From Halobellus limi (lineage in GTDB: Archaea > Halobacteriota > Halobacteria > Halobacteriales > Haloferacaceae): DNA of 64,000 bases. Below are positions 43,530-52,934 of the stretch, one piece after another (within the stretch, counting starts at the first letter, position 1; each line of letters starts with the position of its first letter). The stretch covers positions 1,984,001 to 2,048,000 of the forward strand of contig NZ_CP031311.1 of assembly GCF_004799685.1 (NCBI RefSeq). Reading direction: 5' to 3'. The notes under the pieces were generated by a model, which was given only the letters and a program-made list of their open reading frames with translations, made no database searches and had not been told where the DNA came from. The translations under genes and the position numbers were made by a program.

Positions 43530-44735
43530 CTAAGCCGAGCGTTCCACGTCGACCTCCGGAGCGTCCAACTCCGTCCGACAGAGCGCGTGGAGGAAGCACG
43601 TCTGTTCCGACATCCGGAGAACGTCGCGGGCCGACGACGCCGACTCGTCGGCGTCGAGATACACGTGCGTCTCGACGGGTTCGGCCTCGCCGGGCGTCTC
43701 CCCGTTCTCTCCGGCTCCGAACGAGAAGTGAGTGTCCTGAACGATGCGGTAGGCGTCGAGGTCCTTGTTCACGATGTCGGCGTACCGGCCGATCTGGGTC
43801 ATAAAACAGAAGCCCAGGCCCGCCGCGACGTACGTCATCGCGGACGGTGCCCGGCCCGCACCGCCGCGTCCCGCCGGTTCGTCCGAGCGCAGCTCGAACA
43901 CCGTCCCGATGGGACTGAACAGCTTCACTTCCACGGTCTTCACGCCCTCGTCGTCGGAGGTACAGACGCCTCGGACGTGGAGCACGCGGTCTTGGTCCTC
44001 CTGGAGGCTCGACCCGCTGCCGCTCGTGTACTTCGCTTCGGCCTCCGGCAGGGGCTCGGTCGTCCGGCCGGTGCGGTGGATGATCGGTCGCGCCTGCTCG
44101 TCGGCGTCGTAAGTGAGATCGGCGAAGACGCCTGCGGGATCCGCTATCGGTCCGTCTCCGAAGTCGTCACCGTCGTCGAGCGGGACGGCCGTACCGTTCA
44201 ACCGGAGCGTGAACGAGCTGTTCTTGACCTCGGTCATCAACCCGTTGACGGGCGACGTCCGGGTCGCCGTCTCGACGAGGTCCCGAAGCGTCGACTCCTC
44301 CGCCTCGGAGGCCACCTGGACCGAGAGTTCGACGGGGAGGGCACCGCCCGTCATCGTCCCGCGGAGCGCCGACCCGTTCATCGTGTAGTAGTTGTCCTGG
44401 ACCAACGTGACGTCGTCGAGGTCGACGCCACGGTCCTCGGCCAGCGCCACGATCTCGTTCGCGAAGGAACTCACCATCCCGGTCGTCATAAACGCCAGCG
44501 GCGCCGGCGCGACGTCGTCGCCGTCGAGGTACTCCCCCTCGTCGCTGACGAGTCGCCACGTCTTCCCGGAGACGGAGTCGGTCACCAGCGCCTCCTTTTG
44601 CATTCCGGATATCGACCGTACGAGCGTGCGCTGGGACTGTCCGAGTCGCACCGAGGGCGGTTCCAACAGGGGCGAAACCGGGTCGTCGACTTCGAAACCG
44701 AGCGGGTATCCGAGCTCTTGGAGTGGCGAGGTCAT
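43530..44735 (-). CDS. Double OsmC-domain protein
   Basis: A 401-aa protein made of two OsmC-like halves. The first has DVAPAPLAFMTTGMVSSFANEI (OsmC helix, but no Cys) and the second APSAMTYVAAGLGFCFMTQI with Cys where OsmC peroxidases have their second redox Cys, plus EQTCFLHALCRTEL near the end. OsmC/Ohr proteins reduce organic hydroperoxides with thiols. The lack of the first Cys means activity is uncertain. Divergent from the thioredoxin gene at 44871, a plausible reductant. ATG 44735 is preferred to the TTG at 44768. Confidence 0.88.
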   Translation of the reverse strand: MTSPLQELGYPLGFEVDDPVSPLLEPPSVRLGQSQRTLVRSISGMQKEALVTDSVSGKTWRLVSDEGEYLDGDDVAPAPLAFMTTGMVSSFANEIVALAEDRGVDLDDVTLVQDNYYTMNGSALRGTMTGGALPVELSVQVASEAEESTLRDLVETATRTSPVNGLMTEVKNSSFTLRLNGTAVPLDDGDDFGDGPIADPAGVFADLTYDADEQARPIIHRTGRTTEPLPEAEAKYTSGSGSSLQEDQDRVLHVRGVCTSDDEGVKTVEVKLFSPIGTVFELRSDEPAGRGGAGRAPSAMTYVAAGLGFCFMTQIGRYADIVNKDLDAYRIVQDTHFSFGAGENGETPGEAEPVETHVYLDADESASSARDVLRMSEQTCFLHALCRTELDAPEVDVERSA

Positions 44736-44870
44736 TGGGAACGTGACTCGCGGATACTCGTCCGGCAAAACAGATAAAATCTCGTACCGGAACAGAGGGG
44801 TGAGCCCGGCGTTACCCGATTACGACGAGGTTCGCTAACAATTAACGCGGAAGCGGACGAAGTACGCGTT

Positions 44871-45215
44871 ATGAGTGGAGAACCCACCCGGCCGGCGGAG
44901 GAGTCGACCGCACCGGCGGAGCAGATCACCGACGAGGAGGCGTTCGATCGGTTGATCGCGTCCGAAGAGCGCGTCTTGGTCGACTTCTACGCCGACTGGT
45001 GCGGTCCCTGCCAGTTGATGGCCCCGACGGTGGACGAACTCGCCGCGGAGTGCGCCGTGCCCGTCGTCAAGGTCGACACCGAGGGGCTGCCACAGGTGGC
45101 TTACCGGTACGACGTGCAGTCGATCCCGACGTTTCTCGTCCTCGAAAACGGGGAGGCCACGGATCGGCTCGTGGGAATGCAGAACAAAGAGACGCTGTCC
45201 CGGCTTCTCGAGTGA
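44871..45215 (+). CDS. trxA: Thioredoxin
   Basis: A 114-aa thioredoxin with the classic site DWCGPCQLMAP and cis-Pro loop QSIPTFLVL. It has a 20-residue Pro/Glu/Thr-rich N-terminal extension. The role is to reduce protein disulfides; electrons might come from the thioredoxin-reductase-like protein at 59794 or a reductase elsewhere. Divergent from the OsmC-like gene with a 135-base control region holding GTTACC at 44811. Confidence 0.95.
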   Translation: MSGEPTRPAEESTAPAEQITDEEAFDRLIASEERVLVDFYADWCGPCQLMAPTVDELAAECAVPVVKVDTEGLPQVAYRYDVQSIPTFLVLENGEATDRLVGMQNKETLSRLLE

Positions 45216-45281
45216 CCGACCGACAGCCGCCCCGGACGACGGGGGACCCCAGCGCCCCGGTTCTTGTGCGCGTTCGTGAAG

Positions 45282-45297
45282 GTGAGCGATCGCTCAC
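45282..45297. promoter_or_regulatory. Perfect 16-bp palindrome
   Basis: GTGAGCGA/TCGCTCAC is a perfect dyad in the gap between trxA and the 294-aa membrane protein gene, 84 nt before the latter's start. It could be an operator or a terminator hairpin; there is no T-run directly after it. Confidence 0.4.
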
Positions 45298-45381
45298 TCC
45301 GGTGTTTTAGCCGTTGCGGGCCCGCCGTTCGAACACGATGGTGGAAACCGAAGACGGCAGGCCGGATCGCTCCCGGGAGCG

Positions 45382-46266
45382 ATGAGACCGGAGACGCCCC
45401 GCGGCCGGTTCGATCGTGTGATCGAACTCGGGAGGAGCCTTCGATCCGCGTCGGTCGACCTGCTCTCACAGGAGTTCTCTTACTCGACGGGGCACCTCAC
45501 CGCGGTCCTGAGCGGGTGTCTGTTCGCGCCGTCGCTTCTCACATTCTGGTTCGTCAACGGCCTGCTCGATTTCTCCACTGCCGTCGCCATCGGGGCGGTG
45601 GCCACGCCGGCCGGGCTCCAGGTGCGGTTGCTCGCGTACGTCCTCTTAGTCCCGACGTTCCTGCTCGCGAGGGCCGCGATCCACCTGCTCCACCCGGTTC
45701 ACCGGTCGCAGGTCCTCGACGGCTCGTGTCCGAACACGCGGCTCCTGAGCCTCGATTGGGTCAGTATGGGGATCCTCGCTACCGGACTCCCGCTGGCGCT
45801 ACAGAACTTCGGGCCGTGGTTCGGAATGAACGCCGTGTTCGCGTTCGGCGTGTTCGTCCTCCCGCGGGCGCTTCCGGATCGTCGTGCCGGGGGTATCAGA
45901 CTCGCCGCCCTCGTCGCCGGCGCCCTCGTGTTCCTCTACGCGAACTACGGGGGTGCAGTCGCCGCGTTACCGCACCCGTCGACCGTCCTCGGCCCGGTCG
46001 CGACGTTCTCGCTCGGGGACGCCGCGACCGAGCGGCTGTTCCGCCTCGCCAACAGCGTCGCCTTCGGCCCGCCGGTGGTCGGGCTGTTCGGGATCGCGAT
46101 GAACCACCTCCTGACGAGGCCGGAACTCGGCGAGATCCCGGTCGTACGTCACACTCTCCCACGGCGCGACCCCGACGCGGTCGTGGTGGCGAGCGCGGCG
46201 TTCGGAACCGCGTTCTATCTACTCGTCGTCGCGGTGGTGACCGGGGACCTGGTAGTGTTGCCGTAG
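45382..46266 (+). CDS. Seven-helix membrane protein, unknown
   Basis: A 294-aa protein with about seven TM helices and few charges. Stretch RAAIHLLHPVHRSQVLDG has three His between helices 2 and 3. No family is recognised. There is no TATA box at the leaderless distance; a 16-bp palindrome lies 84 nt upstream. The cupin gene follows 96 nt later with its own promoter. Confidence 0.72.
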   Translation: MRPETPRGRFDRVIELGRSLRSASVDLLSQEFSYSTGHLTAVLSGCLFAPSLLTFWFVNGLLDFSTAVAIGAVATPAGLQVRLLAYVLLVPTFLLARAAIHLLHPVHRSQVLDGSCPNTRLLSLDWVSMGILATGLPLALQNFGPWFGMNAVFAFGVFVLPRALPDRRAGGIRLAALVAGALVFLYANYGGAVAALPHPSTVLGPVATFSLGDAATERLFRLANSVAFGPPVVGLFGIAMNHLLTRPELGEIPVVRHTLPRRDPDAVVVASAAFGTAFYLLVVAVVTGDLVVLP

Positions 46267-46330
46267 CGGTCGCGGTCGAGGGGGCGATCGAGTCGGGGCT
46301 GTCACACCGATGCTCACAGCCGCCTCCGGG

Positions 46331-46338
46331 TTTTTATT
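46331..46338 (+). promoter_or_regulatory. TATA box of the cupin gene
   Basis: TTTTTATT centred 28 nt before the ATG at 46363, leaderless spacing. Confidence 0.6.
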
Positions 46339-46362
46339 GCCCGGACGGCCGATGCCACACCG

Positions 46363-46737
46363 ATGACCGACGGATACGAGATGGTCGACGTCGAGACGGC
46401 CGAACTGACGCTCTCGGAGAAATCCGGGACTCGGAACGTCGACCTGGGAGAGGCGCTCGGGTGCGAGAAGATGCGACCCCGGATCTGGTTCGTCGAGCCG
46501 GGTCACGAGCGCAAGCGGTACCACTCTCACGAGGAACAAGAGGAGTTCTACTACGTGCTCTCGGGGCCGGGTCGGATGCGGATCGCCGGCGAGACGCACA
46601 CGATACCGGAGGGAAACGCGGTCCGTATCTCGCCGGACACGCGTCGGAAGACGTTCAACGACACCGATCGCGAGCACGTCTGGTTGGTCGTCGGCGCACC
46701 CGCCGTCGAGGATCCCGGCATCGTCCACGAGGAGTGA
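46363..46737 (+). CDS. Cupin-domain protein
   Basis: A 124-aa single-cupin protein. The metal-binding motif 1 is KRYHSHEEQEEFYYVLSG (HxH, then E) and motif 2 is PDTRRKTFNDTDREHVW, where the second His is shifted. It is a small beta-barrel that may bind a metal and act as an isomerase, dioxygenase or sugar-binding protein; substrate unknown. Confidence 0.9.
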   Translation: MTDGYEMVDVETAELTLSEKSGTRNVDLGEALGCEKMRPRIWFVEPGHERKRYHSHEEQEEFYYVLSGPGRMRIAGETHTIPEGNAVRISPDTRRKTFNDTDREHVWLVVGAPAVEDPGIVHEE

Positions 46738-46873
46738 TACCGCCGGGGTCGACCACGGCGGGCGCTTCCGGACTCGATCGAACGACCACGGTCGGGTACT
46801 AACACCACCGCAGTTGGACGTGTTCGATGCACCGCCGGGCAGCGTACATACGTCTCGGCGGTGTATCGCGACC

Positions 46874-47179
46874 GTGATTGTACTCGATGCGGTCTTCCCG
46901 GTCGATCCCGAGAGGCGCGACGACGCGGTGGAACTGTTCCGAGCGGTCGCCGAGGAATCACGGGCCGAAGACGGGGTGCTCGACTACCGCGTCGCCGCGG
47001 GCGTCGACGACGGGAACCGGTTCCAGTTCTTCGAGCGGTACGAGGACGAGGCGGCCTTCGCCGCTCACGTCGGGTCCGAGCACGTCGACCGACTCGGCGA
47101 GCAGCTCCCGGAACTGCTGGCGGGAGAGCCCGAAGTGACTCGATTCGACGTCGACTCCGCGTCGACTGTCGAACTGTAA
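46874..47179 (+). CDS. Antibiotic-biosynthesis-monooxygenase-like (ABM) protein
   Basis: A 101-aa ferredoxin-like barrel protein. IVLDAVFPVDPERRDDAVELF, EDGVLDYRVAAGVDD and FQFFERYEDEAAFAAHVGSE (in parts) fit the ABM family, with the conserved His near HVGSEH. Members are haem-degrading or quinone-type oxygenases, or stress proteins. GTG 46874 is the start chosen because the first strand begins there. It precedes an MFS gene by 51 nt. Confidence 0.85.
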   Translation: MIVLDAVFPVDPERRDDAVELFRAVAEESRAEDGVLDYRVAAGVDDGNRFQFFERYEDEAAFAAHVGSEHVDRLGEQLPELLAGEPEVTRFDVDSASTVEL

Positions 47180-47230
47180 CCCGGCGACGGAATCGTTCGT
47201 GACTCCCCACGACCGGAGAACGTAGTCCGT

Positions 47231-48439
47231 ATGCAACGCCGGAAGCGTCGGGCCCTGTCGGTGATCGCCGCGGCCGAGCTGCTGGCGATGTCGCTGTGGT
47301 TCAGCGCGACCGCCGCCGCTCCGGAGTTAGCCGGTGAATGGGGGCTGACGGCCACCGAGACGGCCTGGCTCACGATCGCCGTGCAGTTGGGATTCGTCGC
47401 GGGCGCGTTCCTCTCCTCCGCGCTCACGCTGTCGGACGTGATCCGCCCGCGGTACCTCTTCGCCGGATCCGCTGTCGCCGGCGCGGCGTGTACGGCCGCG
47501 ATCGCGGGGTTCGTCGACGCGGCGACGCCGGCCATCGCGCTGCGCTTCCTGACCGGCGTCGCGCTCGCGGGCGTCTACCCGCCGGGGATGAAGATCCTGG
47601 CGGGTTGGTTCGAGGACGGGAGGGGGTTCGCGATCGGCGTGTTGGTCGGGGCGCTGACGGTCGGGTCGGCGCTCCCGCACCTCCTCCGCGCGCTCGGCGG
47701 GGTCGGTAGCCCGAGAGTCGTCCTCTACGGTGCCGCCCTGCTGGCGACGGTCGGCGGGCTGTTGGCGCTCGTGGTGGAACCGGGACCGCATCAGGCGCCG
47801 ACCGCGCCGTTCGATCCCGGCGCGATCGGTCGGATGCTGCGGGACCGCGGGACGATGCTAGCGAACGGCGGGTACTTCGGACACATATGGGAGCTGTACG
47901 CCGTCTGGACCTGGATTCCGTCGTATCTCCTCGCGAGTATCGCCGCCAACGGCGGCAGCGGTGGACCCGCGGTGGCGTCGCTGTTGGCGTTCGGGACGAT
48001 CGCGGTCGGCGGCGTCGGTGCCGTCTCGGCGGGCGCGGCCGCCGATCGGTTCGGGCGGACGAGCGTCACCAGCGCGAGTATGGGGGTCAGCGGCGTCGCC
48101 TGCGTCGCTGCGGGGTTCCTGTTCGGGTCCCCGATGTACCTCCTTGTCCCGTTCGTGCTGGTCTGGGGCGTCGCCGTCGTCGCCGACTCGGCGCAGTTCT
48201 CCGCGGCGGTCTCGGAACTGGCGGAGGGGCCCTACGTCGGGACCGCGCTCACGCTGCAGACCGCGGTCGGGTTCCTGCTCACCACGGTTTCCATTCAACT
48301 GATCCCTGTTCTGGTCGACTCGGTCGGATGGCGGTGGGCGTTCGCCCCCCTGGCGGTCGGTCCCGCGATCGGGACGCTCTCGATGCTCCGGCTCAGGGGG
48401 CTTCCCGCGGCGTCGAAACTGGCCGGAGGGCGACGGTGA
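47231..48439 (+). CDS. MFS transporter (nitrate/nitrite-porter-like branch)
   Basis: A 402-aa protein with 12 TM helices. Typical segments: ETAWLTIAVQLGFVAGAFLS, RFLTGVALAGVYPPGMKIL and GHIWELYAVWTWIPSYL. The overall shape is like a branch of MFS proteins near NarK and cyanate permeases, so an anion is a fair guess, but it is only a guess. The ABM gene is just upstream and may share its promoter. Confidence 0.9.
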   Translation: MQRRKRRALSVIAAAELLAMSLWFSATAAAPELAGEWGLTATETAWLTIAVQLGFVAGAFLSSALTLSDVIRPRYLFAGSAVAGAACTAAIAGFVDAATPAIALRFLTGVALAGVYPPGMKILAGWFEDGRGFAIGVLVGALTVGSALPHLLRALGGVGSPRVVLYGAALLATVGGLLALVVEPGPHQAPTAPFDPGAIGRMLRDRGTMLANGGYFGHIWELYAVWTWIPSYLLASIAANGGSGGPAVASLLAFGTIAVGGVGAVSAGAAADRFGRTSVTSASMGVSGVACVAAGFLFGSPMYLLVPFVLVWGVAVVADSAQFSAAVSELAEGPYVGTALTLQTAVGFLLTTVSIQLIPVLVDSVGWRWAFAPLAVGPAIGTLSMLRLRGLPAASKLAGGRR

Positions 48440-48556
48440 CGAGGGCGTTCTCCCGATTCGACCGACCGAACGCACCGCCCCCGGAGATCGCACTTGATTG
48501 CGACACGTTCGCACAGTCGCGCTATTTTCATTGTTCGGCTGAGAGTACGGGCACCG

Positions 48557-50620
48557 ATGACCGAACCCCCGACTGACTTCGCCGTTCCCAGCGACAAAGA
48601 CGCGATCACGAGCACGCCGGCGGGGCAGAGCCAGCACGTCCTCGTGACGGCGAACCGGTACGCGGACAACCCCCGCTACCCGTATCAGGGCGCACTGATC
48701 GAGGAGACCTCGGCGTTCCGGTCCGACGTCGAACTGTTCTACGACCTCCACTCGATGGTCTGGGACGCCGAACTGGCGGAGACTCACGACGTTCGCAACG
48801 ACGCGATCGAGAGCGACCTCGAATGGGCGTCCGCGACCGTCCCCGAACTGCGCCTCCGCAACGAGTTCGAGTTCGGCGACGGGTCGACGGGGAGCATCGA
48901 ACAGGGGCTCGTCGCGAGCTCGAACCAGTGTTCGCTGCTCGTGCGCAACCGCGCTCGGTTCGACGCCGCGCACGAGCGGACGCTCTTCACCGTGTTCAAC
49001 CTCGGCATCAAGGGCCACAGTCACGAGGACCCCAACGCGGTACAGGCCGCCCACGTCGTCCACGCCGACGACTGCGACGTCCTGACGGCGACCGACGGCA
49101 ACCGCCACGTCGCGTTCGCGCAGGCGCACGACGGATCGAGACGCTTCGACGGGCACCGGATCGGACACAGCGGCCGGCGGTCCGGTCCCGAGCGGAGCGC
49201 CTGGGCGGACGTCTACGAGGAGAACGACGGCTGGATCGAGGAGACCGAGAGCGGCAGCGGCGACCTCGACGCCGGGTTCGGCCTGTTCGTCGGCGACGAG
49301 GAGTCCGCCGAGTGGCTGACGGCGGTCGGCTTCGCGACCGAAAGCGAAGAGAAGGCGATCGCACACGCCCGCGACGCGCTGGATGCGGGGTACGAGTCCG
49401 AACGCGAGGCGTTCGCTCGCGCGTGGCGGGAGTGGCACGACGGGGTGGGCGAGAGACCGACCGGCGATTCGGTCGTCGGGGACCTCTACGAGCGTTCGCT
49501 GACCAGCCTGAAGTGCGCCGAAGATCACTGTCAGGCGATGATCGCCGGCGCGTTCAAGCCTGCGAACATGACGTACAAGTTCATCTGGCCCCGCGATCAG
49601 GTCGTCGTGATCCAGGCGCTGGCCGCCGCCGGGGCGTTCGACGAGGCCCGACAGGCCCTGGAGTGGCTCGACCGCGTCCAGATCACCGCCGGAGACGAGG
49701 AGACGTCCGACGACCGCGGGATCGACCGCCGCGGGACGTGGTGGCAGAACTACTACACGACAGGCGAACCGCACTGGCGGGCGCTCCAGTTGGACCAGGT
49801 CGGGGGGCCGATCTACGCCCACTGGCTGCTCTGGCGGGAGACGGGCGACGACGACGTGCTCGAAGAACACTACGAGATGAGCGAGCGGGCGGCGACGTTC
49901 CTCCTGGAGTGGGACAACGGCTACGGGTTCCCGCGGAAGCACCAGGATCCCTGGGAGGAGGTGTGGGGCCACTCGACGGAGGGGAGCGCCTCGGCGATCG
50001 CCGGACTCCGCTGTATGGCCGAGATGGCCGAGCGGACCGGCGACGAGGGGTTCGCGACCGAGTGCCGCGAGCGCGCCGCAACCTGGGCGGACAACCTCGA
50101 CACGTACTGCTTCCGCGAGGACACGCCCTACGGCGATCACTACGTCACCGCGGCCGACCCCGAGTACGGCGAACCCGCTCCGGACCAGCGACCGGACGCC
50201 GCGGCGTTCATGGCGTACTGGCCGTGGAACGTCCTCGACGCCGACGACGAGGGCCTCGTCTCGACCGTCGAACTCGCGGACGACCCGGTCTGGCGGGCGG
50301 ACGGCACCCCCTGCGTCGGTCGGTACCCCGGAGACACGTACACGCCGAGCGGGACCGCCGAGGACGGCGGGTGGCCGCTCTGTGAGGCGTACGCCGACGT
50401 CGTCCGGTGGCAGTCCGGGGTCGACCCGGACGCCGTGGCCGACTACGTCACCGAGCACGCCGTGGAGTGGACCACCTCCGCGGGGCTGCTCCCCGAGCGC
50501 GTCGACGGCGACGGCACCGTGAGCTGGAACGCGAACCTCCAGTGGAGTCAGGCGACGTACGTCCTGCTCGTCGAGAGCCACCTGCGCGGGGAGCCGTACG
50601 GACTCGCCCCGGGAGAGTGA
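48557..50620 (+). CDS. Glycoside hydrolase family 15 (glucoamylase-like)
   Basis: A 687-aa enzyme without signal peptide, so probably cytosolic. Residues 1-270 form the beta-rich N-terminal domain of prokaryotic glucoamylases; the (alpha/alpha)6 barrel follows, with FIWPRDQVVVIQALAAAGAF (substrate site), QDPWEEVWGHSTEGSAS with the acid Glu, and SWNANLQWSQATYVLL at the end. It would release glucose from alpha-1,4 or related glucans such as glycogen or trehalose-like sugars. CTATTTT about 32 nt upstream may be its TATA box. Confidence 0.93.
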   Translation: MTEPPTDFAVPSDKDAITSTPAGQSQHVLVTANRYADNPRYPYQGALIEETSAFRSDVELFYDLHSMVWDAELAETHDVRNDAIESDLEWASATVPELRLRNEFEFGDGSTGSIEQGLVASSNQCSLLVRNRARFDAAHERTLFTVFNLGIKGHSHEDPNAVQAAHVVHADDCDVLTATDGNRHVAFAQAHDGSRRFDGHRIGHSGRRSGPERSAWADVYEENDGWIEETESGSGDLDAGFGLFVGDEESAEWLTAVGFATESEEKAIAHARDALDAGYESEREAFARAWREWHDGVGERPTGDSVVGDLYERSLTSLKCAEDHCQAMIAGAFKPANMTYKFIWPRDQVVVIQALAAAGAFDEARQALEWLDRVQITAGDEETSDDRGIDRRGTWWQNYYTTGEPHWRALQLDQVGGPIYAHWLLWRETGDDDVLEEHYEMSERAATFLLEWDNGYGFPRKHQDPWEEVWGHSTEGSASAIAGLRCMAEMAERTGDEGFATECRERAATWADNLDTYCFREDTPYGDHYVTAADPEYGEPAPDQRPDAAAFMAYWPWNVLDADDEGLVSTVELADDPVWRADGTPCVGRYPGDTYTPSGTAEDGGWPLCEAYADVVRWQSGVDPDAVADYVTEHAVEWTTSAGLLPERVDGDGTVSWNANLQWSQATYVLLVESHLRGEPYGLAPGE

Positions 50621-50643
50621 CCGTCGGTGCGTAGCGGCGGGCG

Positions 50644-50662
50644 GCGGTTACCGCGGCGTTAG
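50644..50662 (+). promoter_or_regulatory. GTTACC-N5-GTTAG motif, copy 2
   Basis: GCGGTTACC GCGGC GTTAG. It ends 8 nt before a TCAATAC TATA-like box that is 30 nt from the glutaredoxin ATG (50704). Sixteen of 19 bases equal copy 3. Confidence 0.6.
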
Positions 50663-50703
50663 CGGGAGTTCAATACGACGGAGGTACTTCACACGACCAG
50701 AGA

Positions 50704-50943
50704 ATGCTCGAACTATACAGGCTTCGGGGGTGTCCGTACTGCGAGAAAGTCGAACGGAAACTCGACGAGCTCGGACTCGATTACGAGCGACACGACGTGC
50801 CCTCGTTCCGGTTCCTCCGATCGGAGGTGAAGGAAGTGAGCGGGCAGTCTGGGGTGCCGGTCCTCGTCGACACGGAGAACGGCGTCGACGGGATGGCAGA
50901 GAGCGACGACATCGTGGCGTATCTCGAACGCACCTACGGGTGA
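50704..50943 (+). CDS. Glutaredoxin-like protein
   Basis: A 79-aa minimal thioredoxin fold. CPYC at residues 10-13 (RGCPYCEKVERKL) is the glutaredoxin centre; GVPVLVDTENGVDGM is the cis-Pro loop, and MAESDDIVAYLERTYG is the GST/glutaredoxin ending. Haloarchaea lack glutathione and use gamma-glutamylcysteine, so that thiol is the probable reductant. Its promoter bears the shared motif. Confidence 0.93.
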   Translation: MLELYRLRGCPYCEKVERKLDELGLDYERHDVPSFRFLRSEVKEVSGQSGVPVLVDTENGVDGMAESDDIVAYLERTYG

Positions 50944-50987
50944 TCCGAGCCGCGGTCCGGCGGTCGCTGCGATCCTGGGAGACCGGA

Positions 50988-51653
50988 ATGACGCCCGCGA
51001 TGGTCGCCTCGACGTTCCCCTGGTTCGGCGTCGTCGGGGCGGCGTACGCGACCCGGCAGGCGGTCGCCCTACCGAGGCTTCTCGACCTGCTGTTTCGGCC
51101 GCCGGCGGCGTATCTCACGGTCGGTTCCGTCGTGGTGCTTCTGTGGGTCGCCGTCGACCGGGTTCGACCGGGAGCACAGGCCCCCGTCACGATCGCCGGC
51201 GGGCTCGCGCTCGACCTGTTCTCTCGCGGCAGCGAGGTCCTGCTGTGGAACGGCGTCGCGGTCGCATTCGCGCTCGGAGCGACCGCAGTCGTGTGGGGGG
51301 TCTACCGGTGGAGAGAGTCGGACGCCGTCTGGGTGGGACTCGGGAGCGGCGTCCTCTTCGCACACGTGCTCGACGCGGCCACGACCGGCGTCGGACTGGC
51401 GGCGCTCGGGACCGTCGAACGGAATCCGATCGCCGCGTCGATCATCGCGATCGGTGACACGGCGGCGCTCGCCCACTCGGGGATCGCCGCGTTCCTCGGC
51501 GTGAAAATCGCCGTGGCCCTCGCGACGGTGTCGATGCTCGCTGGATCGGCCGAGTCCGGGCGCGAAGAGGCCGCGCTACTCGTCGTCGCCGGCGGCGTCG
51601 GGTTGGCTCCCGCCGTTCACAACCTCGTCCTGTTTTCGCTCACCGTGTCGTGA
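50988..51653 (+). CDS. DUF63/DUF5658-like membrane protein
   Basis: A 221-aa protein with about six TM helices. The helix AHVLDAATTGVGLAALGTVE with HxLDA and the following NPI resemble the DUF63 pattern (H.LDA.TT.. then G..E..P), and HSGIAAFLGVKIAV fits the next helix. It starts with ATG 50988 just before the first helix; an earlier start would use the 44-base gap after glutaredoxin. Function unknown. Confidence 0.75.
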   Translation: MTPAMVASTFPWFGVVGAAYATRQAVALPRLLDLLFRPPAAYLTVGSVVVLLWVAVDRVRPGAQAPVTIAGGLALDLFSRGSEVLLWNGVAVAFALGATAVVWGVYRWRESDAVWVGLGSGVLFAHVLDAATTGVGLAALGTVERNPIAASIIAIGDTAALAHSGIAAFLGVKIAVALATVSMLAGSAESGREEAALLVVAGGVGLAPAVHNLVLFSLTVS

Positions 51654-51772
51654 CCGCCGGCGTCGTCGCCCCCGACGGCTCTCTGACCGGATCGGAAACC
51701 GGTCGACGCCGATCGATCGTGCGCACACTGTCGGACAGAAGTCCGTGGCTACGGTGGCTCTCTCCGGCGGTG

Positions 51773-52858
51773 TCAGGTTGTTTCCGACGCCACCGTCAGG
51801 CCCGTGAACTCGAATCGCGTCCCGCCGGCGTCGCTGTCGGTGACGGTGAGGTCCCACCCGTGGCCGTCGGCGATCCGTTCGACGATCGCCAGTCCGAACC
51901 CGGTACCGCGCTCCTCGGAGGTATATCCCCACTCGAACAGCCGCTCGGTCCGCTCGGGCTCGATACCCGGGCCGTCATCGGCGACGTAGAACCCGACCGC
52001 GTCCGGCGATTCGATGGGTCCGACAGTGAGATTCACACCGGACTCGCAGTGCTGGACCGCGTTCCGAAAGAGGTTCTCGAGCAACTCCTGCAGGCGGGAC
52101 GGGTCCGCCGCGAAGGTGAGATCCGTCTCACAGCGAAGCGTCGCCTCCCCCGCCGAGACGGACCGCCACGCGCGACGGCTCACGTCCTCCAGCGCGACCG
52201 ACTCCTGTGCCCCGACGGCGTCGCCCTCGCGCACCAACGCCAGCAGTTCGTCGACGAGTTCGTCCATCCGATCGACGGCGTCCTGCGCCGCCTCGAAGTG
52301 CTTCGGATCGCCCGTCTCGCGGGCGAGATCCAGGTGGCCGTCGACCACCGAGAGCGGGTTCCGGAGGTCGTGTGAGAGCACCTGTGCGAACCGTTCGAGC
52401 CTGTCGACCTTCTCTTCGAGTTGCCGCCGGTGTTCCACCCGCTCGGAGATGTCTCTGAGGATGGCGACCATCCGCGTCGGCGGTCCCGCGGTCCCGTCTT
52501 CGAGCACCGCGCCCGAGATCTCGGTGGGGACCCGCTCGCCGTCTCTGGTGAGACACGAGAGGTCGTCCGTCCACCCGGACCCGGACTCTCTGACCTCCGA
52601 GATGAACCGTTCTCGAACGCGGTCGATGTCGTCCGGGTGGATGTCCTCGGGGTGCATCCCGAGGAGCGCCTCCTCGGCGTACCCCAGCAACTCACACGAC
52701 GCGGGATTGACGTCCACGATCTCCTCGGCGTCGAAATCGACGATCATAATCGCGTCGTTGCTGTGTCGGAAGATCTTCCGGTATCGCTCCTCGACAGCGG
52801 TCTCCGACCGGTCGGCGGGGGCTGGCGTCGATTCGGATCGATCGGTGTCTCGTGGCAT
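51773..52858 (-). CDS. PAS-domain sensor histidine kinase
   Basis: A 361-aa soluble kinase. A PAS domain covers residues about 25-145 (FRHSNDAIMIVDFDAEEIV, LGMHPEDIHPDDID, with the PAC part RVPTEISGAVLEDG). The phospho-acceptor helix has QVLSHDLRNPLSVVDGH, and the ATPase has ELLENLFRNAVQHCESG, ADDGPGIEP and RGTGFGLAIVERI. No membrane span, so it senses an internal signal, possibly through a bound cofactor. No response regulator is adjacent. A BRE/TATA-like CGAAAAAAGTATATC lies 62-76 nt upstream. Confidence 0.93.
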   Translation of the reverse strand: MPRDTDRSESTPAPADRSETAVEERYRKIFRHSNDAIMIVDFDAEEIVDVNPASCELLGYAEEALLGMHPEDIHPDDIDRVRERFISEVRESGSGWTDDLSCLTRDGERVPTEISGAVLEDGTAGPPTRMVAILRDISERVEHRRQLEEKVDRLERFAQVLSHDLRNPLSVVDGHLDLARETGDPKHFEAAQDAVDRMDELVDELLALVREGDAVGAQESVALEDVSRRAWRSVSAGEATLRCETDLTFAADPSRLQELLENLFRNAVQHCESGVNLTVGPIESPDAVGFYVADDGPGIEPERTERLFEWGYTSEERGTGFGLAIVERIADGHGWDLTVTDSDAGGTRFEFTGLTVASETT

Positions 52859-52920
52859 TTTGTGTTCCGTTTCCGTCGGTCATCGAGGATCCGGAATGAG
52901 CGTATTCGGCGGTGGGTTAG

Positions 52921-52934
52921 ATATACTTTTTTCG
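52921..52934 (-). promoter_or_regulatory. Likely BRE/TATA of the PAS kinase gene
   Basis: On the minus strand the bases read GAAAAAAGTATATC, a purine-rich BRE followed by a TATA box. This would give a leader of about 35-40 nt before the ATG at 52858. Confidence 0.5.

Noticed and set aside
47858-50581. 907-codon minus-strand frame
   Set aside because: It is opposite the glucoamylase and MFS genes, whose family motifs are certain; no protein pattern on the minus strand.
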